The position numbers and the translations under genes are program-made. The notes under the pieces were generated by a model that worked only from the letters and a program-made list of their open reading frames with translations, was not told where the DNA came from and searched no databases. This document shows, in pieces, positions 38,601-47,032 of a stretch of DNA of 64,000 nt. The first letter of the stretch is position 1. Each line of letters opens with the position of its first letter. The DNA comes from Agelaius tricolor (lineage: Eukaryota; Chordata; Aves; Passeriformes; Icteridae): assembly GCA_023055355.1 (NCBI GenBank), contig JALJCS010000004.1, forward strand, positions 13,918,001-13,982,000, read 5' to 3'.

Positions 38601-41600
38601 GTGAATATTTACTCTTCACAATGATATTTGTGACTCTGTCAATTGTCATCACAGTGTTTGTCCTCAATATACATTACAGGACCCCAATGACACACACAAT
38701 GCCCAAATGGGTAAAAACTGTCTTTCTTCGCCTGCTCCCCAAAGTCCTGTTGATGCAGAGGCCACTAGAACAGGAGAAAAAAAACACCTCCAGAAAAACC
38801 AAGAAAGGATCAGACAGTAAGTTGGGCAAGTCAAAGCACAGCAAACACAAAGACACCAAATTGCACAAGGAGCAGCGGTGCAGTCACTGTGATCAGGCAA
38901 CTGAACTCCATACCACCAAAAGACAGCTGAGCCATCAGTCTCTGAGATGGATGGCAGAGCACATGGAGTACTCTCCAGAGGTGAAGGATGTCATCAGCAA
39001 CGTCCAGTTCATCGCAGAGAACATGAGATCTCAAAATGAAACCAAAGAGGTAAGGGAGATAACCATCCCTTTAGGGCTGGTTTTGTTTGTATTGAAATCA
39101 ATGGTGATGACAAGGTGGAGTGCCTGTGTGTAAAGATCAGGGGCTAGGTCAGCAGGGCACTTGTCCTGGTAGGAATCTGTTACAGACCACCTAGGCAGGA
39201 TGAACAGGCAGATGATGTATTCTACAGGAGGCTAGAGGAAGTGTCATGATCACCAGCCCTTGTTTTCCTGAGGGACTTCCGCTTGCCAGGAAGCTGCTGG
39301 AAGGATAACACAGCAGAGAAGAATCAATCTAGGAGGTTCCTGAAGTATGTGGAAGATAATTTCCTGACACAGGAAGCAAGCCAACCAGGGAAGGTGCCCC
39401 ACTGGACTCATTGTTTGTGAACAGAGAAGGCCTAGTGGGAGATGTGACAGTTGGAGGCCACGGGCACAGCAACCACAGAATGATAGAGTTTTCAGTTTGG
39501 GGTTTAGTTGTGAGGGGTGCCAGCAGAACTGGATCTCCAGCAGCTAGACTTTGGCCTGTTTAGGAAATTGATTTCTAGAGTCCCTTTGGAGTGAGTCCTG
39601 AAGGTCAAAGGAGTCCAGAAAGGCTGGGCACGGTCTAAAAAGGAAATCCTTCAGGTACAGAAGCAGTAGGACAAGTTGCTGGGGAAGAAGACCATCTAAT
39701 GGGTTGTTTGTGTGAGGTCATGAATTTTTTTCTTATTTGGGATTACTATCATAGAAAATGGTGCACATTGGAATTTAAGGGATTCTGGGGCCATATCCTC
39801 CTGTGTAAACACAAACTAAAAGAAACTGCAAAAGGATTTTCTGACACCAGGAACTCATAAGGAGCAGAAGTTCTCTGACACTTCAAGATATTTATAAAAG
39901 TGTTTAGAAACTAATGCAATATATATCTTTGATCTGTCATGGAATTTTTGCTTTTGGTTTTGAATTTTTTTAGATGCTCTATGATGGTAAAATCCATCTT
40001 AAAGCTAAGTACTGCTGTATTTATATGGAAAATCACAACAACTTTATAAGGGAAATGTTGGTATGCATTATTTCTATCAGAATATTTTGTTGAAATTCAT
40101 ACAACTTCAGTAAAACCTAAAGATGACCTTTATTCCCCCCTTTCTTTATGCCCTGCAGAAGAAGTTTCATCTGAAAGCAAAATCTATAAATTTCTGAATA
40201 AAGGAGTAGAGTTAAGCCAGTGACTGAATTCATAGAGTGAGAATGTAGCACATGCCAGTCTGAAGCAAAAGACAGGAGGAATCTTTTACCATAGAGGAGG
40301 ATGGGGATTGAACTGAGCCCTGCTCAGTACCTATGGCCTTAGTGCTTTGCTTAACTCACACCCTGCTTTCATTATCACACCAGCCCTGCTTTCATTATCA
40401 CACCAGCTGCACAAAACATATCCATGTACTGATTCAGCTACTTTCTCTGATGGTCTCCCAAAAAGAAGTTTTCCATGCAGTCATCCAAATAACTTACTGT
40501 CTTGATTATACAGCTCAAGGGAAATCTTCTTTTGCTAGTTTTGCTGATTTCCATTTTGCAAATCTCTCCTGCCTCATGAAATTTTATTCTTAGTCCAGTG
40601 TGTTCATGAGCAGCTTCGTATCTTACCTTTCAGAACATATTAGAGATGGGAAGCATAATTTTTCATTTACAAAAAATCTCCTTTTCAGGGAAAAATCAGG
40701 ATTTGTTCTCAGGCAAGCACTGAGAAAAAATTATTCTGGAGGCTGCTTCTGCTTCAGCCAGATATACAAATGGGTGGTGTTATGTACTAGTCCTAAATAA
40801 ATCAAAGCCCTTTAAAAATTGCAGAAACATTTATAGCTGTTGGAGTTCTTCCTGAGTGCTCTTTCATGTGAAGTGCAGCTTCCATGTCTGATTTTCAGAA
40901 GTCCTCCAAGGTTCTTCCCTGACTACCAGCATGTTTCTATTCATGGTCATGTTACTATCATGGCCAACTTCTTTTTCATAACATCCCTAACACTCAACCC
41001 AACACTAATGACTATCATAGCTGTCCTCTCAGTAGCCCTGGGAGGTTGGATAGGATTAAACTAAATACAAACTTGAAAAGTCTTACCTTATTTATCTGTT
41101 TCTCACCTTGGCTGAATTGCCATTATCAGAGTCTACAACTTCAAACTTACCCTACTTAAATTTTACTTATACTCTCCAATACCTGCTGCTGTATTCCTTA
41201 CCCTCAACATGATCAAAATCCTAAAGCCAGTATTTTCTTGGAGGCAAATATAATAAAATTGGAAAAACAAGTGGAAGATCCCTCAGCAGAGAGATCTTAA
41301 CTAGTCACTAGTTTATATGTGTGAATGTTCTTCTGATGCAGTGTTTCTTGTGCAGTACAAGTTCAAAGGTACAGTTTAAAGATCAGGAACTTCATTGAAT
41401 GTGGTTCTAAGATCTGTCTCTCAGCCATGCAAAATTTGTTCTGTCCTGCTTAGCACACGTCTCTGCAGTTTGCTGGAACCCTTGCTTTGCCATAGTCCAT
41501 GTGTCCATGTGTCCAGTTTCCAGAAACTGCATCTTTTGTAGGCTGTCAGGATAAATCCTTCAACAGGGTTTAGTGATGTGCAGCTGTGGCGGCTGTGCCT

Positions 41601-42079
41601 GCTGTTAAACCATCCCACTCTGCCCCCACCACGTGATCAGGTCCTGTTTGTTAATATCAGCACCACAGCCATGGATTAGCTGCCCTCAGACTCGAATATT
41701 TAGAACAATTCAGCAGACTAGCAGACAGTGTTGTATGTTCTCAGCCAAAAGTGGTAAAATACCATTAGAAAATCAGCTCCCTCTGAAGAGAGTGAAAACT
41801 GAGCAACTATAAGCATGACAAGCACATTCCTGACTTGCATGTGTGTTTTTCCTTACATTCAAAAGCACAGAGGGCATTTCTACTGCGTAATATCAACTCA
41901 CAATTGTATGTAACATTACATGTATTTTATCCTTCTCTTTTTTTATTCTCTTGCAGGTGGAAGATGATTGGAAATATGTAGCTATGGTGATAGACAGAGT
42001 ATTTCTCTGGGTATTTATAATCCTGTGTGTGTTTGGGACTGTAGGGCTCTTTATCCAGCCACTAATAGCAGAAACATAA
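32555..42079 (+). CDS. CHRNA6: CHRNA6, neuronal nicotinic acetylcholine receptor subunit alpha-6, complete
   Basis: Ligand-binding subunit of a pentameric cation channel at neuronal membranes. Coding exons are 32555-32633, 34887-35026, 36143-36187, 37818-37927, 38065-39049 and 41957-42079, totalling 1482 bases (493 residues), all GT/AG and in phase. Order: signal peptide (residues 1 to about 26), ligand-binding domain with WKPDIVLYN, Cys-loop C158-C172 ([15 protein letters not shown]), vicinal Cys222-Cys223 of loop C (the alpha-subunit mark), M1-M3 (about 243-330), a Lys/Ser-rich cytoplasmic loop, then M4 in the last exon. The sequences [12 protein letters not shown] and [18 protein letters not shown] point to alpha6 rather than alpha3. 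Odd: residue 273, the pore 2' position, is Asn (AAT) in [11 protein letters not shown], where Thr is usual. It is convergent with CHRNB3, its usual partner. Introns hold an LTR, a CR1 and an ND2 insertion. Confidence 0.96.
32634..34886 (+). other. CHRNA6: CHRNA6 intron 1
   Basis: A 2.25 kb AT-rich intron. I see no repeat family or nested gene in it. Confidence 0.75.
34887..35026 (+). CDS. CHRNA6: CHRNA6 coding exon 2
   Basis: Acceptor ATACAG and donor GTAAGA. It encodes [20 protein letters not shown] and continues with [19 protein letters not shown], including the N-glycosylation sequon NVS. Matches the alpha6 N-terminal helix and first strands. Confidence 0.95.
35027..36142 (+). other. CHRNA6: CHRNA6 intron 2
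   Basis: A 1.1 kb intron containing a perfect inverted repeat at 35312-35337 and otherwise nothing I recognise. Confidence 0.8.
35312..35337. repeat. Perfect inverted repeat (10-bp stem, 6-base loop)
   Basis: GGCTAGCCCT, loop CTTCAC, AGGGCTAGCC, in CHRNA6 intron 2. It could form a hairpin in the pre-mRNA. Confidence 0.7.
36143..36187 (+). CDS. CHRNA6: CHRNA6 coding exon 3 (45 bp)
   Basis: Acceptor TTATAG and donor GTAAGC. It encodes [15 protein letters not shown], the invariant 15-residue exon of nicotinic subunits. Confidence 0.97.
36188..37817 (+). other. CHRNA6: CHRNA6 intron 3
   Basis: A 1.63 kb intron, about a third of which is the antisense LTR at 36641-37160. I recognise nothing further in it. 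Confidence 0.8.
36641..37160 (-). mobile_element. Solo long terminal repeat of an endogenous retrovirus (antisense, in CHRNA6 intron 3)
   Basis: GC-rich 520-base block unlike its AT-rich flanks. On the - strand it begins TGTTGTGGTG and ends CACTACAGCA, near-perfect inverted termini (TGYTGTRGTG). It contains a TATA-like GGGTTAAAAGAC and an AATAAA signal (complement of 36807-36812) about 165 bases before its 3' end. This is the U3-R-U5 layout of an LTR. No retroviral coding sequence is attached, so it is a solo LTR. I find no clear target-site duplication (left flank ggcgg, right flank gataa), so the exact ends are uncertain; the left end could lie near 36600. Confidence 0.65.
37818..37927 (+). 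CDS. CHRNA6: CHRNA6 coding exon 4 (110 bp)
   Basis: Acceptor TTTCAG and donor GTATGA. It encodes [16 protein letters not shown] through WKPDIVLYN (loop A) and ends with two bases of an Asn codon. The length matches the family standard and the homologous CHRNB3 exon. Confidence 0.97.
38065..39049 (+). CDS. CHRNA6: CHRNA6 coding exon 5 (985 bp; Cys-loop to cytoplasmic loop)
   Basis: Acceptor TTCCAG and donor GTAAGG. It carries the Cys-loop, vicinal cysteines, M1-M3 and most of the M3-M4 loop, ending NETKE before exon 6. The Asn codon at the M2 2' position is at 38507-38509. Confidence 0.97.
39140..39685 (+). mobile_element. CR1 LINE fragment (endonuclease/upstream ORF2 region)
   Basis: CR1 landmarks in order: 'ctgttacagaccacctaggc', 'ttgttttcctgagggacttc', 'ggaggttcctgaagtatgtg', 'aagataatttcctgacac', 'ccaaccagggaaggtgcccc', 'ttgtttgtgaacagagaagg' and 'agactttggcctgtttagg'. 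It is on the sense strand in CHRNA6 intron 5, truncated at both ends and full of small deletions. Confidence 0.85.
40361..40406. repeat. 23-bp tandem duplication (two identical copies)
   Basis: The unit starting CCCTGCTTTC and ending ATCACACCAG occurs twice head to tail with no mismatch, in CHRNA6 intron 5. The identity suggests a recent duplication. Confidence 0.85.
40951..41229 (+). pseudogene. NUMT: nuclear copy of mitochondrial ND2 (NADH dehydrogenase subunit 2)
   Basis: Read with the mitochondrial code this is one frame of about 90 codons matching the middle of bird ND2: LNPTLM, then [10 protein letters not shown], a stop where Gln is expected, [25 protein letters not shown], and [17 protein letters not shown] codons stand where ND2 has Trp or similar (mitochondrial usage). 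The only disabling change under that code is TAA near 41062; no frameshift is seen. It is inserted in CHRNA6 intron 5. The ends are estimated from where ND2 resemblance stops. Confidence 0.85.
41957..42079 (+). CDS. CHRNA6: CHRNA6 coding exon 6 (M4 and stop)
   Basis: Acceptor TTGCAG. It encodes [20 protein letters not shown] and the rest of M4, ending LIAET and TAA at 42077-42079. Confidence 0.97.
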   Translation: MEDDWKYVAMVIDRVFLWVFIILCVFGTVGLFIQPLIAET

Positions 42080-42222
42080 CTCAATCCATTGCTTTTTGTC
42101 CACTTTTGCTCTTGTTTCATTTTCGGTTCATAGAAATTTGCCTTCTATTTCTCTCCTCTAACATCATGCCTCTGCTCACCACCTCGTCAGCACCCAGCCA
42201 CAGAAGCTCCCAGAACAATAAA
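42080..42222 (+). other. CHRNA6: CHRNA6 3' UTR (minimal, probable)
   Basis: Sequence after the CHRNA6 stop to the first AATAAA at 42217-42222. A longer UTR to another AATAAA near 43213 is equally possible. Confidence 0.45.
42217..42222 (+). terminator. CHRNA6: Candidate polyadenylation signal for CHRNA6
   Basis: AATAAA 138 bases after the stop codon, followed by the GT-rich sequence gtatgtgtttac. It is the nearest canonical signal. Confidence 0.45.
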
Positions 42223-42229
42223 GTATGTG

Positions 42230-45200
42230 TTTACATTTATGTTTGAAATCAGACAGATCTTAAGCATTTAATCATATTTGAAGACAAATGGACTTAAAGT
42301 TAGAATGTGGTTACCGTGTGAGGCATACACATTTGAAAACTTCATGCTTCTAAAATCTTTTTAAATTAGTTTGATCTGCCACTTACTTTTCCATTTAAGG
42401 GGACCAAAAGGGGACCAAAGTCCTCTTTACTTCCTGATAGTAAGTACCAAGACCTTGATAAGCTTCAGTAGGATTTCTAAGCCACATATCTCACCAGGTT
42501 AACAGTGGTCCTAGTCCACAGGTTCTGCTCTGAAAACTCTTGCTTGCTCAGGTTCTGACATAAACCCAGCAGGGAAGGGTTTGTTCCTGACTAGATACTT
42601 GCCATAGACAGAATTGGTTTGACAGCACTGGATTGATCTGAGGTTTTGTGTTTTTAAAGCCAAAGACCAACCTAAATTATGCATATCCCAGCAGGAGAAG
42701 GATGGATACCATGAATCCTCTGCAAAGCTGAGCACCCTGTTTCAAACAGCTGTGCAGCAGTGTTCTGCTTCCTGACTCCTCATGGGTCTGTGCTGTGTGT
42801 GCAAACCTGAAATTTAGGGCCATGTCCTTTGGGGCTGAGGTTGCTGATTTGTAACCAAGTCTCAATCCTAGTGTGCTTCCTCCTGAAACACTTTGTAGAT
42901 GTGTTCCTGATGTGGTTTCTATAAAATGTGGGTGGTTTACTCTTGAGTCCCTCATTTGTTTATATTCCTGTAAGTTTTGTGGTGAAAGGTTCTTCTTTAA
43001 AAGGCACCACTACAATTAAACCAAATGGTTCCAAGAATACAAAGCCCTTGTCTCTTACAAGAACCTCTAAATTTAACTGTACAGTGTCAATGCAGTTCTT
43101 TCAGTGTCTGACATGCATCAGTCTCCACCCTGAACATCACCAATCCTTGGAAAGTAAGACTCCCTGTTTCTGAAGTCACTGTCTGGCCTTTTACTCTTTT
43201 ATGATGTTTCATAATAAAGAGAATAGGAATGAATTAGTGTATATGTTAAAGGCAGAATGACAAGAATATAACTGTCTTAATTCACCCAGTCATGATTGTA
43301 GAAGAACAAGTAGAAGAAACTATTATTTTCTGTAATCTCCCTGAATGTTGTTCAATTATGTAGCAACCGACAGACAAGTGTATGAAAAAGCATGGTTTAT
43401 TTTGTCAGCCTGTCAATTAAATGTCACTCCTGAGATACACCTTGAAGAATTTGTGGTTTGGGGTTTTTTTTTTTTTAGATTTCTTGTTGTCAATGTGTTT
43501 ATAGATGCTACTATTGGCTGTTTAATCAGAAAGAAGGTGAGGGAAAAGAAAGGAAATTTGAAGAGGAGAGCTGAATTCTGAACCTAAAAACTTCATTTCT
43601 ACAGAAAAGACATCTGACTGCTAGCATTCACTGTTACTCCATGACCATCCAAACCATGAAAACATTGTGGCTGAAGGTGCATTGCATTGGTATCTTAAGC
43701 ATGATAGCTACAACCCCACAGTGAATAATCTGACTTCAGCAAAATCCCTGATTTACAAAGTCATCTTCTGTCTCTTTTTAGTGTACTATTTACTTTCTCC
43801 AACTCAGTAACTTTTGGAGCCATCTTTTGCAATTCTCAGCTGTGTTTGACACATTCAATACTGGGAGCCTAATATAGCGCTGCCAGCTTTGTGAAAGTAC
43901 TTGAGAGGGGAGATGGGGGATACAAGAAGCATATCAGCATGAAGGAGGCTGCAGTAGGTGTACCCCTGCAAGCAGACATGGAAGAGGCCACACAAAAATG
44001 ACAGTTTTGCTTGCCCAACTCTTGTTGAAGGTTGGGGGACCTTCTAAATGAAAGAACAAGAAAAGTTACAACTGGAGCCGGTGCCATCCCAGATGTTGAC
44101 TTGGGATCACACATTGTGCACAGCCACAGAAAAGGTCTATTCTCACCCCATCAGCTCCAAAGTCACATCAGCAACATCCCTTATTAATATGCCTCAGTGA
44201 TGAGTGTAGCAGCAAGAATTCTCCTCTCCTTGGGAGTGATGGCATCTATGAATTAATTTTAAAAGCACAGAAACAACAGCTCAACATCTCTTTACATTCT
44301 CTTCCCAAGGGGAGACCATTCTTCCAGTTTGCCTCCACTAAAAGGCCCAGAAGAGTTTTTTGTGTTTGTCTTTTGGTGAGTGGGTCATATGTGTGAGTGC
44401 CAAAAGCAGTGCCAATGTCTCAGAAAACCAGTTCCCAGAAACTGAGGCTGCACAGGTTGAGACAGTATTAAGGCAGAAGGTTACTGTTTTTTTGTTAAGA
44501 CTTGTCATTTGCAATATTGTCATCCACAGGCAGAGTAGGTAGAGCAGAGGGAAGGGCCAACTGGAGGATTGTCTCCCTAGTTGTGTGTTTAGTGGCAGAC
44601 CTTTGTGGGGAACATGTTGAATGCTTTTGTGGGCCAGCAGCAAAGAGATTTAGAGAAGCTCAGGATCAGGCAGCACAAGGGAATGAGTAGTGACACTACA
44701 GATGTAGCAGTACCAGATGCAATGCTAGGAAGACTCAAGGCCAGAAGCCATACCTGTGAAATTTTCATACATCTCCAACACATGAGCTCTGCTAATCTTC
44801 ACCAGCATAAACCAGAAAAAGCAGCTTGGCATCAGACACAGACGTGTGAGACAGAGCCATGTGTTGCCTGCAGGTGGGCAACCAAAGTGTCGCATGGTGG
44901 AGACAGGACCATCTGTCAGATGGACACCTGAGGCAGATTCCCAGGAGAGGAGGTTGTCATCTGTCATGGCTAACAGGCAGCCTCCTGGACACAGTGCTCA
45001 TTGGGAATACCTATCACTACTGGACCTCAAAAGTCTGGAAACACTGGAAAGAAGAGCTTCCTGGCTCTTTTCCTGCAGATATTTCACAGTACTGTCTAGG
45101 GGAACAAATGCACTTTATCCAAAAAGAGAGGAGCAACTCATAGAATGGTCAATGTGTATGTGTTTTACAGTTTTAATGGTCAAGTTTTATGGCAGTATCT

Positions 45201-45455
45201 TATACTAAGATATCTCTCTATATTTCTCAAACTAAATGAGTTTATTCCAGCAATATAATAACCACATCTGAATGCTTCTTGCTCAAACTCACAGAGAGAG
45301 ATAAAAAGTAATAAGGACTTTCCAAGAACCTGAAAACCCCTTTGTTTGAATACATTTGGGACAAAACTTTTAAAATGGGCTACAGTCTGGCTTTGTTGAC
45401 AACAAATCAACAGCAAACACCAATGTATGGACACCCCAGGAATCATTTACTAAAT
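42230..45455. other. Intergenic region between the convergent 3' ends of CHRNA6 and CHRNB3
   Basis: About 3.2 kb with no coding exon or repeat family I can identify. Further AATAAA-type signals on the + strand (near 43213) mean part of it may be an extended CHRNA6 3' UTR. Confidence 0.6.
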
Positions 45456-45460
45456 ACATC

Positions 45461-45466
45461 TTTATT
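45461..45466 (-). terminator. CHRNB3: Candidate polyadenylation signal for CHRNB3
   Basis: TTTATT on the + strand, that is AATAAA on the - strand, about 1.43 kb after the CHRNB3 stop codon. Other AATAAA-like signals between it and the stop codon (for example near 46640) could give a shorter UTR. Confidence 0.4.
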
Positions 45467-46897
45467 AATAATAATTGCACAATTGAACATAAGTTTCTGC
45501 ATTGACAGAACATGATGGGATTACATTAACTCATGGAGGTCTGATGCCATGCACAATCCAAGCACAAGAACACCTCTATGTATTTTTAACAGTTTCTAAC
45601 TTCCATCTCTAGAGAGACAGTTTCAAGGCTAGCTAAAATTTTAACACATATGTAGATTGTCAAAATTGGATCTCCAAATCCCTTGCTAACCCTGAAAATA
45701 TTTGCAAGTTCTGAATGGGATTTTCTAAAGCACGCCATGTTGGAAAACACTGCCCCAGCAAAAACTGTTCAGGAGTTTCACCTGGGTGTTTTCTGTGACA
45801 TCTCACTTATTAATACTTTTAAGAGCTGTTTCTAATCATGCAAAAGGATCCCACAATAAATTAATCAAAGGAGTGAAATTCCAAATTGCCTAGGAAACAT
45901 GGACAAGCCAACATCTAAAAATGTATCTTCCTGGTGACCAGCCCACCCCATAGCTCTCAAGAGAAACCCCACTCCTGCAACAACCAAAATTTTCATCTGC
46001 CAAAAGAGATGTCTGCAGCTTCCCTCCAGCTGAACATTTCAGGAATATCACTGTCGCCTTATGGAATAGCACAGCCACCTTCGCTTAGGTGATCTTCCAC
46101 TTGTGAACAAGCAGGTGAAGGAATAATAGTTTCTAAATGTGGAGCATGGGGAAAACTCCTCACTTTGTCAGCCTTCTGGTACACTACAGAGCAGCAAGCA
46201 AAATTGCAAATAATCCTGAAAAGTGGGAAATACCTTGTAGCTTCCTGATGGCTGAGGTGAGAGAAAAGTGTGCATGCCATAAAGGCTGGTAGCAGGTGGG
46301 CAGTGGTAGGTTCTGCCCCATCAAGCTAATCCTACAGCAAGGTGAGGCTAGACAGTCAAGGTTTTGAACATCCCATCGAAGAAGAATTTATACTTTTTCT
46401 GATGCACATGCTAAGCAATTGCCGGTTCTGACAATTGCTTAGCATTCTGTAGACACACTGCTTTTTAATTGGAAACACAGACAAACTGAGTAGAGATTTG
46501 TGTTCCTACTGTAACTTCTTTTACAATGTAGCATTTGAACTGGCAGATCTGCCTTTTAAATACAATGATTCTGCAACACCTTCTATTTCCAATTTTAACT
46601 AATAATCTTGGCTTTTATAGTAATACAACCAAGTTAACAATAAAATAATAACCCAGTTGTGCAACCCCAGTTCACTTTAGGCCTTGGCTGTCCACCAAGC
46701 TCTTCTCTGATTTCAGCAAAATCTGTAACTGGTAGAGTTATTATTAAGATTGAAAGCTCTGCTAATAAATGCCCACTGTTACCATCACTTTCCCTCATTC
46801 TTGCTGCTGCCTCCCCTCTTGTACAGCAGAGACCAAGCTCCAACACACCACCATCCCTTGGCACCGTACTTATTGTATGTCACTGCAGGAGTGTTTT
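45467..46897 (-). other. CHRNB3: CHRNB3 3' UTR (probable) and downstream sequence
   Basis: Non-coding sequence between the CHRNB3 stop codon and the candidate distal polyadenylation signal. It holds the perfect 13-bp hairpin at 46409-46444. Confidence 0.45.
46409..46444. repeat. Perfect hairpin (13-bp stem, 10-base loop) in probable CHRNB3 3' UTR
   Basis: TGCTAAGCAATTG, loop CCGGTTCTGA, CAATTGCTTAGCA. The stem has no mismatch. On the - strand it would be in the CHRNB3 transcript if the distal polyadenylation site is used. Confidence 0.8.
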
Positions 46898-47032
46898 CTA
46901 CAAAGTGTTGTTCAACCACATCCGTAATGCAGGGGTAAAGATGAGAACTGAACCCGTCACTGACACCACCAGAAATAACCACAGGAAGATCCGATCCAGG
47001 ACTTGAGCTACAAACTTCCAGTCTTGTACAAC
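46898..47032 (-). CDS. CHRNB3: CHRNB3 coding exon 6 (M4 and stop)
   Basis: Acceptor TCCCAG. It encodes [20 protein letters not shown] and the rest of M4, stop TAG at 46900-46898. It is too short to show up as a long open frame but is unambiguous. Confidence 0.97.
   Translation of the reverse strand, partial: VVQDWKFVAQVLDRIFLWLFLVVSVTGSVLIFTPALRMWLNNTL

Larger units (their letters stand above)
39050..41956 (+). other. CHRNA6: CHRNA6 intron 5
   Basis: A 2.9 kb intron containing a CR1 fragment, a 23-bp tandem duplication and a mitochondrial ND2 insertion, described separately. No other gene seen. Confidence 0.85.

Noticed and set aside
38065..39049. CHRNA3 as the identity of the alpha subunit
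   Set aside because: CHRNA3 shares the transmembrane region, but the ligand-binding segments ([25 protein letters not shown]) and the CHRNB3 neighbour fit CHRNA6; CHRNA3 would sit with CHRNA5 and CHRNB4.
40840..41064. 74-codon nuclear open frame as a small gene
   Set aside because: Its second half is mitochondrial ND2 read up to the stop created in the insertion.
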